From Phytohabitans aurantiacus (GTDB lineage Bacteria > Actinomycetota > Actinomycetes > Mycobacteriales > Micromonosporaceae): DNA of 64,000 nucleotides. The stretch is taken from assembly GCF_027923225.1 (NCBI RefSeq), contig NZ_BSDI01000033.1, positions 47,908 to 111,907 on the forward strand. The letters run 5' to 3'. Position numbers and translations under genes: made by a program. Below are positions 50,545 through 59,778 of this stretch, one piece after another (position 1 is the stretch's first letter; every line of letters begins with the position of its first letter). The notes beneath the pieces are model-generated. The model was given only the letters and a program-made list of their open reading frames with translations, was not told where the DNA came from and ran no database searches.

Positions 50545-52152
50545 TCATCGCTGCTGGATGTCGTTCTGGACGGTCTTGGTGTCGGCGAGCCAGTCTGTCA
50601 GCAGCCTGGCGGCGTCTTGGCCGAGCGTGAGTGCCGTTTGGTTGATGAGCGTGGTCAGTTCGGCGTGCTCGGTGGTGGTGACGGCCTTTTCGGGGGTCGT
50701 TGTCCGTCGCCACATCGGGCGGTCTGTGTCGCGGGCGAGTCGGGTGGCGTCGGCCAGACCACCGCGGGCCAGACGCGGATCAGGGTCGGTGACCAGCGTC
50801 AGCGCGGCGCGTAGCCACGTGGTGGTGGACTGGGCGCGAAGGAGCCGGTATCCGGCCTGGCGGATCTCGGCTCGTGGGTCGGCCAGCAGCTGCCACGCCA
50901 ACTGTGGGGGCAGCCGGCGTTGCTGCGGGAGCAGAGCAGCGGTCGCTTCGCGTACCACCGCGGGGGACGGATCCCGCAGCAGGGGCACGATCGCATCCAC
51001 GTCGACGGTTCCCAGCTGCCGTAGCGCGCGTACGGTGTGGGATCTGATCTTGCTCGAAGTGTGGGTGAGTAGCGGGTGCAGCAACGCCGCATCAGCTGCC
51101 GATCCGTTCTCGGCCAGGCCGTCGATGGCGCCAGGACTGGCCTGTGCGGGGTCGGTGACAACGATGCGGTGGCGGGCGAGGGCGTCCACGCCGCGGCGGC
51201 GAGCGGCGTCGCGGGCGATCGCTCGCACCAGCGACGATTGATCCTCCAGATAGGCGACCGCTTCGTCGTCCAGGCCGGCGCGGACCAGACCGGTCACGGC
51301 GTACGCCCGCACTTCGGCCCGGCGGCTACCGGCGAGGCGACGAAGCAGGTCGACCCGGCGTGTCCACACCGCCTGCCGGCAGGCCGCCTGTGCCGCCCGT
51401 ACCCGGATCCGCACATCGCCGTCCGACTCGGCCACCCGGACCAGGTCCGCTAGCGTCCACCAGTCGTGGCCCAGTCCGATGTCGAACACGAACCGCCGCG
51501 GTCGGCGGTCACCGGTCGCGAACAGCGACCGGCGAACCTCTACGGACGTCGACAACAGCGCTGCCAACGCTTGGGCCCGGGCGAAGCCGGCCCGGCTGCG
51601 GGCCTGCACCGCAAGGATGGTGGGCAGCGCAACTGGAAGGCAGCCGTCTGGATCGCCTGCCAGCAGCAGCGCCAGCACGGCCCGCGCCCGGTCGCGGACC
51701 GGGGCCACCCAGTCGACGGTCCGCAGCGCCAGAAACGGCACCAGCTGCGCTGCCGGGCGTTCCAGCATTGCCGCGACCGCTCGTTCCCGCACCCGCCCGT
51801 CACCGTGCATGCTCGCCACCGCGACAGCGACCGGTCCGGCCTGCCCTGATGCGAGCCGGGTGGCAAACCCCGTGAGGACCGGTGAGTAGTACGGCGAACG
51901 CCACGCGACCCGCCGTGTATGCCCGTCGAGCCTGATGACCACCTGCGGCGACTGGGCCACGATAGTCAACGCGGCCCGGGCCAGGTCGTCATCTGCGACA
52001 GCGTCGATATCGGCCAGCACGCTGACCAGCCGTTCCCGTGTCTCCCAACCGCCCACGGCCGCCTCGTCCACCGCCACCACCAGCGCAGCCAGCCGAGACT
52101 TCGGATCCAGCGCCGTCGACCGGTCCGTACGCTTTCGTTTGAGCCAACTCAC
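50545..52152 (-). CDS. HEAT-repeat protein
   Basis: 535 residues from GTG 52152 (VSWLKRKRTDRSTALDPKSR). Repeated helical pairs of the HEAT/PBS-lyase type run through the whole protein: RERAVAAMLERPAAQLVPFL, IRVRAAQAACRQAVW, RAEVRAYAVTGLVRAGLDDE, KIRSHTVRALRQLGTVDVDA and PAVVREATAALLPQQ. There is no enzymatic domain. It probably acts as a protein-interaction scaffold. It is convergent with the small membrane protein and read in the same direction as the gene at 52309, though not overlapping. Confidence 0.88.
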   Translation of the reverse strand: MSWLKRKRTDRSTALDPKSRLAALVVAVDEAAVGGWETRERLVSVLADIDAVADDDLARAALTIVAQSPQVVIRLDGHTRRVAWRSPYYSPVLTGFATRLASGQAGPVAVAVASMHGDGRVRERAVAAMLERPAAQLVPFLALRTVDWVAPVRDRARAVLALLLAGDPDGCLPVALPTILAVQARSRAGFARAQALAALLSTSVEVRRSLFATGDRRPRRFVFDIGLGHDWWTLADLVRVAESDGDVRIRVRAAQAACRQAVWTRRVDLLRRLAGSRRAEVRAYAVTGLVRAGLDDEAVAYLEDQSSLVRAIARDAARRRGVDALARHRIVVTDPAQASPGAIDGLAENGSAADAALLHPLLTHTSSKIRSHTVRALRQLGTVDVDAIVPLLRDPSPAVVREATAALLPQQRRLPPQLAWQLLADPRAEIRQAGYRLLRAQSTTTWLRAALTLVTDPDPRLARGGLADATRLARDTDRPMWRRTTTPEKAVTTTEHAELTTLINQTALTLGQDAARLLTDWLADTKTVQNDIQQR

Positions 52153-52308
52153 CGCGCCATCGTGCCCCAAACCCCTGAACACCCACAGGTGAATATCCAC
52201 CGGTTCACACAGGCGCGCCAACGACCATGTGGAAGAGCGAAAGGCGCCTCACCATGCCGGGGACCATGCGTTCTCGACGGGGAGCTCGGTGGCGCAGGGC
52301 AGATGCTG

Positions 52309-52821
52309 CTATCGGCCGACGGTGGTCCAGTCTGTCCGTGCGGGTGCGGTTAGCTGGCCTGCGGCGTGGTTGCTGAGCCGTCGGACGATTTCGGCGATGT
52401 CGTACTGCGGGAACATGATCTGCATCAGGCGTAGCTGGAAGTTCGACGGCGTCGTCTCATCGAACATCGCGGAGTCGTACGGCTTGACGTTGATCCGCCA
52501 TGCGTCCGGTGCCGCCCAGTGGACCATCCGGACGTAGAACGCGTCTCGGACGCCGGCGCGAGCGACAGCGTCAAGGAACGCCAGTCCCTGGTCCACGCCG
52601 AAGTCGATGAAGGCCCAGCCCTTGCGGGTTGTCACGTAGTCGGCCATGTGTGGCAGCTTCGGTACCCAGTCCGCGTTGCTTTCGCCGGCGTCCTGGCATG
52701 AGGTCAAGGTTTGGATGCCGTTGCGCCAGGTCGCTTCGATAACGGGCGCGAGCAGCTGGTCGATCTCGGCGGTTTGGGTGCCGACTCGCACGGTGGTGAC
52801 CGGGTGGACGTTGACGTACAT
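52309..52821 (-). CDS. Hypothetical protein with SCQDAGE motif
   Basis: 170 residues from ATG 52821 (MYVNVHPVTTVRVGTQTAEI). A conserved-looking TLTSCQDAGESNADWVPKLP segment near residue 40 and WAFIDFGVDQGLAFLDAV, VRMVHWAAPDAWRINVKPYD follow. These suggest a small alpha/beta fold, possibly with Cys-Asp-Glu at a functional site. No signal peptide is present. Family unknown; it is one of several such orphans in this island. Confidence 0.65.
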   Translation of the reverse strand: MYVNVHPVTTVRVGTQTAEIDQLLAPVIEATWRNGIQTLTSCQDAGESNADWVPKLPHMADYVTTRKGWAFIDFGVDQGLAFLDAVARAGVRDAFYVRMVHWAAPDAWRINVKPYDSAMFDETTPSNFQLRLMQIMFPQYDIAEIVRRLSNHAAGQLTAPARTDWTTVGR

Positions 52822-53025
52822 CCCGGCAGACTACGCCGATCATGTTCCGGGGTATCAATCCAAGCCGGACCGGATCGGCGGCTGCGGGCGCTGTGTCGTG
52901 TGTCCCTCGCTGTCGTTGTGAGCGAGGGTCAAGCGAGTCGGTTGTCGATTGTGGATATTCCGCTTGTGGTCGGGACAGTGGACGCCTCTAGGATCGCCTC
53001 GCCTGTCCACTCAGAACGGAGCATG

Positions 53026-53721
53026 ATGTCCGAGCCGCCCGCTTCAGCACCAGGTCCCAATGTTGTTCCTGGTCTGCCGTCCTTTCCTCCCAGCGGGGTT
53101 GCTTTTACCCCGCCGTCCGAGCCCCGCAAGTCACGCACGGGCATGATCGTGGCAATCGTGCTGGGCGTCGTGCTACTCCTCTGCGTTGGCGGTTCACTGT
53201 CGGCCTACCTGCTGTTGAAGGACGACGTGGGAGAGGTCGTCGAGGCGACCCAGACCCGGGTGGTTGTACCGGAGACGCTGAACGGCCGTCCGAAAGCCAC
53301 CGACGCGGACCTGCAGGGCAAGCTTGACGCCAGCATGGCCGGGATGCGCAAGGCGCTGCCCAGGGCCACGAGCAGCGTTGGACAGGCATACGGTAAGAAG
53401 CGCGCGGATGGGCAGTACGAGGAGCTCATCCTGGTGCAGGCCGTCTCCAATGTCACGCTTGATCCGCAGAAGGCGCTAGACGAGGCGCTGCGCGGCCTTC
53501 AAGGCGCGGGTATCCAGGCCGACGGTCTGACACCGGTCGACCCGGGCCCGTTGGGCGGTCACGCCCGCTGCGGCGATAACAAGGTCGGGCAGGTCGAGAT
53601 GGCGATCTGTGTCTGGATGGACCGCGGCAGCTTCGGATTGATCACCTACTACTTTCACTCCGCCGCCGATCTGCAACGCGAACTGGTAGCCATCCGTGGC
53701 GCCGTCCAGCAGCGGGCTTGA
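53026..53721 (+). CDS. Membrane-anchored extracellular protein
   Basis: 231 residues from ATG 53026 (an ATG at 53023 is immediately adjacent; the GGAG site favours the second). A Pro-rich cytoplasmic N-terminus (PSFPPSGVAFTPPSEPRKS) precedes one transmembrane helix (MIVAIVLGVVLLLCVGG). An extracytoplasmic domain of about 160 residues follows with two Cys (HARCGDNKVG, AICVWMD). This build is common in actinomycete envelope proteins of unknown role. Confidence 0.75.
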   Translation: MSEPPASAPGPNVVPGLPSFPPSGVAFTPPSEPRKSRTGMIVAIVLGVVLLLCVGGSLSAYLLLKDDVGEVVEATQTRVVVPETLNGRPKATDADLQGKLDASMAGMRKALPRATSSVGQAYGKKRADGQYEELILVQAVSNVTLDPQKALDEALRGLQGAGIQADGLTPVDPGPLGGHARCGDNKVGQVEMAICVWMDRGSFGLITYYFHSAADLQRELVAIRGAVQQRA

Positions 53722-53908
53722 CTCCTCCCGCTGTATCACCGCGGCCCGGTCCATCCGACCGGGCCGCGATTCTGCGTATTGGTGGACCTGGCGGGCCTCG
53801 GCTGCCGTAGATCCCAGGCGCGGACGGTGGCGAAGACGTCTGCGGCGATGGCGGCGCCCGCTTCTGCCTCGAGGCCGGCGTCTCGGGTGTTCCCGTATCG
53901 TTGTGCCT

Positions 53909-54457
53909 TCACGGGATCCGCGGTGGTCGACGTGCGCTGGTCCGGTGTGTCATCAGCTGTTCGTGTCGGTTCCAAGCGACGTGTTCGGCGCCCACGGCGC
54001 GCAGTTGAAGGTCCGGTTCGTCGGTCTTGATCAGGCAGATGAGCCGCCGGCCGAACAGCAGATGCCATCGTGCCATGGACGCGAGGAGATCTAGTAAAAC
54101 AAGCGAGTCCGAGGCACATTGTCGAGGGGCGAGGTCAAAGCCCGCGAGCACGACGACCGCCAGTGGCCGCGCGTCGTGCAGTAGATGGTCGGCGAGGCCG
54201 TCTGCGAAACCGTCCCAGGACGCCCGCCCATATCCGGCTGGCCAATCCGGAACAGCCTCGATGACCGCGTCGCGGACCGCATCGGCGTCGCCGCACGTCG
54301 CGAGATCGACGTAAATGGCTGCATAATCCAAGGCGGTGAGGTCGGCCAGGAGCCGATCCACCGACCAACGATGCCGGTACAGATGGATGTGTCCAGCGTT
54401 GAGCAGGAGGAAGTCCTCGGGATGCGTTCCACGCACGCTGTCATCGAATACCGGCAC
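53909..54457 (-). CDS. Barstar-like protein
   Basis: GTG 54457 is a tentative start; no ATG lies in this frame near the domain. The 182-residue product has DYAAIYVDLATCGDADAVRD, the family-like helix WPAGYGRASWDGFADGLADH, then PLAVVVLAGFDLAP and WHLLFGRRLICLIKTDEP. These follow the strand-helix plan of barstar (barnase-inhibitor) domains. Barstars neutralise barnase-type RNase toxins. No RNase gene adjoins it, so it may be an orphan immunity protein. A longer open frame reaches 54631 but overlaps the SGNH hydrolase gene. Confidence 0.65.
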   Translation of the reverse strand: MPVFDDSVRGTHPEDFLLLNAGHIHLYRHRWSVDRLLADLTALDYAAIYVDLATCGDADAVRDAVIEAVPDWPAGYGRASWDGFADGLADHLLHDARPLAVVVLAGFDLAPRQCASDSLVLLDLLASMARWHLLFGRRLICLIKTDEPDLQLRAVGAEHVAWNRHEQLMTHRTSARRPPRIP

Positions 54458-54528
54458 AGCGGCACCGTACGCCGGGTCCCGCCATCGATCCTCAGCGCAA
54501 GACGTCCTGTCATGCCGCGATCGGTGTG

Positions 54529-55272
54529 TCAGGACGGTGGGAGCCAGTCGCCGTGCGTGACCGCGTCCCACCAGGCGGCGCGGATCTCGTTGGCTCCCCA
54601 CGCGTTGGGTTCGATCACTCCGCAGTACCACAGATTGCGGTTGGCCGGCCGGGAATCAGCCGCCGCCGGGTCGCCGCCATGGACGCCATGACCGAGGAAG
54701 TGACCGTGGACGTCTGCGACGATGGCGTCATGCCGGCCGGCCAGCTCGACTAAGGCCGCGTTCAGCGCCCGGACCAGGATCGGGCCCTCTGGCCAGGGTT
54801 GCAGGCCGGAGCCCGGCACCTGGCCGGTCCCGTCGCTGGGGTCGTACACCGTGGTGAGTACGACGCGGCCGCCGGTACCACACAGTGCGCGCAGCCGCAG
54901 CAGGATGGCCTCGCCGATCGCCGTCACCCGGCCGATGGCGGCGTGGGCCGCCTGGTTGTCACCGTAGGCGCCCATGAGGTCGTTGCCGCCCATCGTGACG
55001 GTGGCCAGCACCGGCGCCTGGGTGATGAGAGGAAGTTGGCGCTGCAGGACGTCGATCACCGTGGCGCCGTCACGAGCCAAGATCTGCGCCTCAACGCCAT
55101 ACGTGGCAAGGTCACGACCGGCCCAGTCGGGAAAGTCGCTGTCGCGGTTGCGGTGCAGCAGGCTCGCCGCACCCCGACCGGGGCCGCCGGCGTAGTCGTC
55201 GATGGACATCGAGTCGCCGATCGCGACGTACACACCAGACACGAACGCTGATCGTCGCCGGTCGCCCGCCAT
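54529..55272 (-). CDS. SGNH/GDSL-family hydrolase
   Basis: 247 residues from ATG 55272; GTG 55242 is an alternative nearer the fold. Block I is YVAIGDSMSID (catalytic Ser), block III is TMGGNDLMGAYG (oxyanion Gly-Asn), and block V is VADVHGHFLGHG, with the Asp and His of the triad. The product is intracellular by sequence. Such enzymes are esterases or lipases of broad substrate range. It lies 72 bp upstream of the barstar-like gene on the same strand. Confidence 0.88.
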   Translation of the reverse strand: MAGDRRRSAFVSGVYVAIGDSMSIDDYAGGPGRGAASLLHRNRDSDFPDWAGRDLATYGVEAQILARDGATVIDVLQRQLPLITQAPVLATVTMGGNDLMGAYGDNQAAHAAIGRVTAIGEAILLRLRALCGTGGRVVLTTVYDPSDGTGQVPGSGLQPWPEGPILVRALNAALVELAGRHDAIVADVHGHFLGHGVHGGDPAAADSRPANRNLWYCGVIEPNAWGANEIRAAWWDAVTHGDWLPPS

Positions 55273-55370
55273 TACGCCACTGAATTCCGTGTCGTCCCTG
55301 CCGACCTCCTCCGTCGTCGCTTGTGGACTGACTCTCGACAAAAATGATGTGCGGCGGCGAGGCTGGTGAG

Positions 55371-55934
55371 CTACAGCCGTGGTTGGGTTCGGCGGTGTAC
55401 CTGGGCTGCGACGTCGGTCGGGAGTTCGTCGAGTTCGTCCATGCTTCGTCCCGGGCGCAGGAAGTCGAATAGGAGCACGGTGCGGATGCCGGTAGTGCGG
55501 TTCCAGGCTTCGTGGTTCACGGTGTCGTCGAAGACGAACAGGTCGCCTGCCTGCCAGCGGCGGGTCTGGGTGCCGACCCGTAGTGCGCAGTCGCCGTCGG
55601 GCACGACCAAGCCGAGGTGGGCGCGGTAGACGGTGGTGACCCAGCCTTCGTGGGGCTTGATCGTCGTACCCGGGATCATGCGGGAGAAGCCGGCAGTGGT
55701 CAGGCCGGGAACGTGCTGCAGCGCCTGTGCGGTGCGTGGGCAGGCGGCCAGTGCCGCGTCGATGCGCGTGCCGAACGCGACCAGTCCGTACACGCTCCAG
55801 CCATGGTCGTACATGTCGCGCTGCACCCATGGCTCAAAACTGTCCTGAGCCAGCGCGAGGCACTCGTCGCGGATGTCGCGCCAGCTACGGCGCAGGTGCG
55901 CCAGGAACGGAAACTGCTGTGTATCGATGAACAT
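55371..55934 (-). CDS. Aspartyl/asparaginyl beta-hydroxylase domain protein
   Basis: 187 residues from ATG 55934, with AAGG upstream. The core is TTIKPHEGWVTTVYRAHLGL, RRWQAGDLFVFDDTVNHEAW and TTGIRTVLLFDFLRP. The two His (in KPHEGW and VNHEAW) and the Arg in GIRTV would bind Fe(II) and 2-oxoglutarate, as in the AspH-type dioxygenases. The substrate may be a protein side chain or a peptide natural product. There is no adjacent biosynthetic partner. Confidence 0.85.
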   Translation of the reverse strand: MFIDTQQFPFLAHLRRSWRDIRDECLALAQDSFEPWVQRDMYDHGWSVYGLVAFGTRIDAALAACPRTAQALQHVPGLTTAGFSRMIPGTTIKPHEGWVTTVYRAHLGLVVPDGDCALRVGTQTRRWQAGDLFVFDDTVNHEAWNRTTGIRTVLLFDFLRPGRSMDELDELPTDVAAQVHRRTQPRL

Positions 55935-56281
55935 GCTGCCTTCGATCCAATACCGGACACCGTGGGATGGACTCCAGACGCGCCGATTCGTGGAGACGTG
56001 CCTTGGCGGTCCGCAGCTCCATTGTGCACATGACGCCACCGGCATGGAGTTGCCACGAACGCTGTGCCGACGGCAGAGCCTATCGTTTACCAAGATCACG
56101 CACTGCCAAGCCGTCGAACGTGTGCGGCGGTCGGGACGCCCTCGCGTGGCGGAGGCTTATCCGCGTTGGTCGGCGTGGGCCCGGGCGATGATGCTCCGCC
56201 TTGGTCTGGCAGGTAGCACGAGGGGCTGTGGCCGCGTCGGGCTCCCTTCGCGTCCACGGCTCGAACCTGTGCCGCAGGAAG
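55935..56281. other. 347-bp gap without a supported gene
   Basis: Scanned on both strands. Open frames are shadows without protein-like composition. A GGCTCGAACC sequence near 56250 recalls a tRNA T-arm, but no cloverleaf can be drawn. It presumably contains the promoter of the hydroxylase gene. Confidence 0.5.
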
Positions 56282-57322
56282 TCATTTCATTGCGTCCGCG
56301 TATCCCTGGTCGAGGTAGAGGATGTAGCTGAACACGGCGGGCGTTTTGACGTGCACCTGGTCCGGCGCGACGAGCATTAGCGACTCGTGCGCTAGAAGTT
56401 GCCCGGTCCTGTCGTCGAAGATCAGCAGGTCCCGGTTCTTGCCCGTGGTGCCGTTGGTCGAGTCCACGCTGATCGCCGTACCCGCCCGGCCGAGCCGGTC
56501 GGCGACGTGCCCGCGGTACAAGACACTGTTCACGTCGGCGAGCACGCGCAGTACGGCGATCGCCGCTGGCCTTGACACCACCTGCGACCGGTACAGATCC
56601 GCCACCGCTCGCAACGCAGACTGGGGGCCATTGATCTGCGGCTGCCGCGCATACAACGCGGCCCGCAATGCTGGAATCGATGTTGGAACCGGTTCGGCGA
56701 CCACCGGCAAAAACCGTCCCGCAGAGAACTCGGTCACCTGCGTTGCCAGAGGCGACCCAATGGGAAACCCGGAGGTGCGTGTCCCTGGTGGTTCAGCCGG
56801 CAACGTTGCCACTGACAGTCGCCCGGCCCCATCCGCGCTACGCCACTTCTGCTCCCGCTGTGGGACGATCTGCACCGCCGTGCGGCCTTCACCAGCGGCC
56901 ATGTCCAATGCCCACAGTTTCACGTCTACGTATTCGAACCGCCCAGGCCTGTCCTCGGACGGATCACGACGGGCCTCTATGGACAGACGATCCGCCAGAT
57001 CCCGCAACACTCCGCTGGCTGAGTCTGCGCCGGACTCATACTGCAAAGCAAGCGGAGCGGGTGTCGCCGCGACCGCTGGCTCACCACTCACTCCGCCGTA
57101 CACCACACCAGCCACTACCACGGTGGCAGCCGCAATAATTGGACCCCACCAACGCAACCAAGGCCGATCTCGCATCACAACGGCGGCCGACGAACTCACC
57201 AACTCGCCGCTAGACGCCTTCGACTCGTCTGCCCACACCACCAGCGGAGGCTCCGGCCACTGACGGACACCCGTTGCCGGATCCAGCTCAGTCACTAGAT
57301 CGAACATCGACTGCTTACTCAC
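56282..57322 (-). CDS. CU044_5270 family membrane protein, sigma-factor partner
   Basis: 346 residues from GTG 57322, which overlaps the sigma-factor stop (GTGA). A cytoplasmic N-terminus (FDLVTELDPATGVRQWPEPP) is followed by one transmembrane helix (WWGPIIAAATVVVAGVVYGG) and an extracytoplasmic domain of about 260 residues (VSRPAAIAVLRVLADVNSVL, DLLIFDDRTGQLLAHESLML). This layout matches the CU044_5270 family, regularly encoded after ECF-like sigma factors in actinomycetes and thought to act as their sensor or anti-sigma partner. Confidence 0.88.
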   Translation of the reverse strand: MSKQSMFDLVTELDPATGVRQWPEPPLVVWADESKASSGELVSSSAAVVMRDRPWLRWWGPIIAAATVVVAGVVYGGVSGEPAVAATPAPLALQYESGADSASGVLRDLADRLSIEARRDPSEDRPGRFEYVDVKLWALDMAAGEGRTAVQIVPQREQKWRSADGAGRLSVATLPAEPPGTRTSGFPIGSPLATQVTEFSAGRFLPVVAEPVPTSIPALRAALYARQPQINGPQSALRAVADLYRSQVVSRPAAIAVLRVLADVNSVLYRGHVADRLGRAGTAISVDSTNGTTGKNRDLLIFDDRTGQLLAHESLMLVAPDQVHVKTPAVFSYILYLDQGYADAMK

Positions 57323-57933
57323 TTCAGCACCTCCTTACTCTCGGCAGTACCGCGAACCTGGCCAGACACGCGGGTAAGAGCGTCGGCTTGTCTGTCCGCC
57401 GTTCTACCCAAGCCCGGTCCCGCCGCCATCCGCCGTTCCAGCCGCCGTCGAGCGCGATGCAACCGCACCGCCGCAGCACCTCGATTACAACCAAGCGCTT
57501 GGGATATTTCCGTCACCGTCAGACGCTCCCACGCTGCCAATAGCAACACTTCACGGTCATCGGCGCTCAACGTGCTCAACGCACCCACCACATCGTGGAG
57601 ATGATCCACAAAACCGAACTGGTCTTTGCCATCCCATAGATCCACATCCGGGATCTCATGAAGCCCGATCTCCCGACCGCCGGAACGACCCGACTTCACG
57701 TAGTTCGCCAACACGCGACGGGCCACGCCATACAACCAGGGCAGACCGCCACCCTCCGCTCGATCCCAACGCCGCCACGCGATCAGGAACACTTCCTGAG
57801 CCAGCTCCTCAGCTACCCCCATGTCCAACGTCCGCCGATACTCGTACTGAACAATCCTCACGTAACAGGATCGGTAGAGCTGATCAAACGTCCGCCCGTC
57901 CTCGCTACCGGAATCCAATGCCACCCCTTCCAC
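57319..57933 (-). CDS. ECF-type RNA polymerase sigma factor
   Basis: 204 residues from ATG 57933. Region 2 is FDQLYRSCYVRIVQYEYRRT, with LAQEVFLIAWRRWD. Region 4 is LSTLSADDREVLLLAAWERL, with TVTEISQALGCNRGAAAVRL and HRARRRL. This is the standard two-domain ECF sigma layout of the SigE-like actinomycete group with a CU044_5270 gene behind it. The pair is translationally coupled. Its targets are not visible here. Confidence 0.92.
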   Translation of the reverse strand: MEGVALDSGSEDGRTFDQLYRSCYVRIVQYEYRRTLDMGVAEELAQEVFLIAWRRWDRAEGGGLPWLYGVARRVLANYVKSGRSGGREIGLHEIPDVDLWDGKDQFGFVDHLHDVVGALSTLSADDREVLLLAAWERLTVTEISQALGCNRGAAAVRLHRARRRLERRMAAGPGLGRTADRQADALTRVSGQVRGTAESKEVLK

Positions 57934-58377
57934 TGCTCAGCCCAATACGACCCCTACCAATGCTTATGTGGCCGGCGCTCCAAGCATTACAACCACCACG
58001 CTGCCATCCCTCGCGGCACTGCGGGCATGGTCCGGGACAGCGACGGCTCGGACGGTCCCCGTCGCGCCCACTACGTCGGCGCCGTCAACAGGATTCGACG
58101 GGTCGACCTGCGCGCCTTGCCCGCACGCCCGTACTCGTCCGTAAGGCCGTCGCCGAACATCTCCTCGCGGACGCCCAGGCCCTGGCCGCGCTCCTGCCGA
58201 CAGAGGACCTCGATCGCTCGGATCGCTGTCACCTGCTCGCGACGATCGCCGCCATCCGATGGACAGCAGGGTGCTTCCCGCCGGATGCGCCGCGGACTCT
58301 TGCGCAACCTGGTCGCGCGGGACCTATGAGCCACGCCATCGGGTCAGATAACGGCAGGAGGGATTGTTTCTGCCGCG
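57934..58377. other. 444-bp region upstream of sigma operon, possible gene remnant
   Basis: On the plus strand, about 58105-58290, a short frame reads RTPVLVRKAVAEHLLADAQA and TEDLDRSDRCHLLATIAAIR, with good codon usage, but it has no start and runs into unrelated sequence. It is best described as a decayed fragment. The rest should contain the sigma-factor promoter; no clear motif was found. Confidence 0.35.
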
Positions 58378-58800
58378 TCAGGATCGTCCTGCGGGCCCGC
58401 CACCAGCCCGCCACTGCTCGGCCAACTCTGCCGCCGCTTGCACATCAATGACTGGGTCTGCCGTCTCCAGGATGATTTCCGACCTGAGCGCATACCCCTT
58501 GCCGACGTAGTACTGCTCGCCGCCGCTGATCAAAGCAACCGGCACGTCCAGGCTCGACGTAAGCGTCCACGGTGTCGGTCCGGTGGCGAACGCCAGCGTC
58601 ACGTGGCTCCAGTACGGCCAGCACCAGGCCAACGAACTGGCCATGACGGCTTCCACCAGACGCGCATTGACCGGACGTATCCACGTCTTACCAGCCCTTG
58701 ACTGGTCATCGAAGGTCTGCGCACTGGCAAGGACATCGCGCCAGCGCTGATCCCGGTTCCAGAGCGGATCCGTCGCAGCCACAACGGCAGTATCTACCAC
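58378..58800 (-). CDS. Hypothetical protein
   Basis: 140 residues from ATG 58800 (MVDTAVVAATDPLWNRDQRW). Notable segments are WIRPVNARLVEAVMASSLAW, CWPYWSHVTLAFATGP and GGEQYYVGKGYALRSEIIL, alpha/beta with several Trp. No signal or membrane segment. It is similar in size and composition to immunity-type orphan proteins of this island; family not recognised. Confidence 0.65.
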   Translation of the reverse strand: MVDTAVVAATDPLWNRDQRWRDVLASAQTFDDQSRAGKTWIRPVNARLVEAVMASSLAWCWPYWSHVTLAFATGPTPWTLTSSLDVPVALISGGEQYYVGKGYALRSEIILETADPVIDVQAAAELAEQWRAGGGPAGRS

Positions 58801-58891
58801 CTTGTCGTGCCGGTGACTTGGAAACCGCCTCGGAATTCCGGTGCCCTGCGGTCGATGGCCCTCGGGCCTCGATGGGCCTCGCTACTCTTCT

Positions 58892-59224
58892 GTGGTGAGG
58901 CGCGATGGGGAGAACGTCCAGCGGCTCCAGGTTCTGACGGCGATGGCGCGAGCGATGCACGCCTCTGGCGCTGATGTGGATCGGATAGCTGAGGAGCTGC
59001 TCCGACGCTCTGATTCGCCGGTCTTGGTGATCAAGGCTGTTGCCGACGCGACCGGCCTGGGTTTGGGCGATGCCAGGTGGGTTGTCCATCGCAACCTCAA
59101 CGCGGAAGTTCGCGAGGCCGCGGAGCGTCTTTGGGACGAGTTGCTCGACAGCGTTGCCGGCCTTCGGGGTGTTGATGGTGCGCGGCGCGTTTGGCTACGG
59201 TTTGGTGTTGGACGGATCGGGTAG
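58892..59224 (+). CDS. Small protein with L7/L12 C-terminal-like motif
   Basis: 110 residues from GTG 58892 (GTG 58895 adjacent). A helical N-terminus (LQVLTAMARAMHASGADVDR) is followed by SPVLVIKAVADATGLGLGDA, which recalls the IKxVRxxTGLGLKEAK helix-turn of ribosomal protein L7/L12 and of small proteins that reuse this fold. No membrane segment. The 3' end overlaps the convergent gene by 30 bp. Possible interaction with GTPases or the ribosome is speculation. Confidence 0.6.
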   Translation: MVRRDGENVQRLQVLTAMARAMHASGADVDRIAEELLRRSDSPVLVIKAVADATGLGLGDARWVVHRNLNAEVREAAERLWDELLDSVAGLRGVDGARRVWLRFGVGRIG

Positions 59225-59728
59225 GCCGGCCAGGATTCGCCATGGCTGGGGCTCGAATGGGCCTTTGTCGAGGATATCCGCCAACATCGCCGTGCCGGCG
59301 GTGAACGCATCGACCATTTCGCCGCTGTTGGTTACATGCCATTGTGTACGACGGACTTGATGCATGTTGTGGTCCTGGATGCACCAGCAGGCCACCTCCA
59401 CCGCTGCGTTCACGGTGACCTTCGATGATGGCGACCAGGCGATGTCGAGCGTCAGTTCGAGCCAGTCCGCGCCGGTAGCGTACAACTGGATCGTTGCGTC
59501 GACGAGCAAGTGGTAGACCCCGAATTCACCGGCCGTCTCTCCGGGCTCGGTGGACGTCGGCGGTGGCTCAGTGCCGGGATACCAATGCCAGGCAACCCGG
59601 CCGGCGGCCGATCGGTGGCTGTCAAGTTTGTGGGCGAGCGTTCGTAGGTCGTCCTCAGCGTCGAGATACTCAGGCGAAAGCACCTCGCGCAGCGGGACGC
59701 TTGTCATCGATGGAACCGGTCCGGCCAT
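59195..59728 (-). CDS. Hypothetical protein
   Basis: 177 residues from ATG 59728 (MAGPVPSMTSVPLREVLSPE), with ATG 59707 as an alternative. It contains SAAGRVAWHWYPGTEPPPTS, LLVDATIQLYATGADWLELT, ACWCIQDHNMHQVRRTQWHV and MLADILDKGPFEPQPW. A central strand-rich part and paired Cys-Trp-Cys are visible. It is cytoplasmic and convergent with the L7/L12-like gene (30-bp overlap). No family recognised. Confidence 0.65.
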   Translation of the reverse strand: MAGPVPSMTSVPLREVLSPEYLDAEDDLRTLAHKLDSHRSAAGRVAWHWYPGTEPPPTSTEPGETAGEFGVYHLLVDATIQLYATGADWLELTLDIAWSPSSKVTVNAAVEVACWCIQDHNMHQVRRTQWHVTNSGEMVDAFTAGTAMLADILDKGPFEPQPWRILAGLPDPSNTKP

Positions 59729-59778
59729 GCTCCGATAGTGCACGAGGGCGCGTTTGGGAGACGTTCGACGGTTACCGT

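Noticed and set aside
53736..54119. Alternative minus frame across the barstar-like gene
   Set aside because: It lacks the barstar pattern present in the frame ending at 53909 and is Arg/Thr-rich like other shadows.
56150..56275. tRNA-like GGCTCGAACC sequence
   Set aside because: No acceptor stem, anticodon arm or D-arm can be paired around it.
57918..58451. Plus frame of 177 codons upstream of the sigma gene
   Set aside because: Only a short internal stretch has coding character; the ends are His, Pro and Arg-rich, and it crosses the start of a neighbour. Kept only as a possible remnant.
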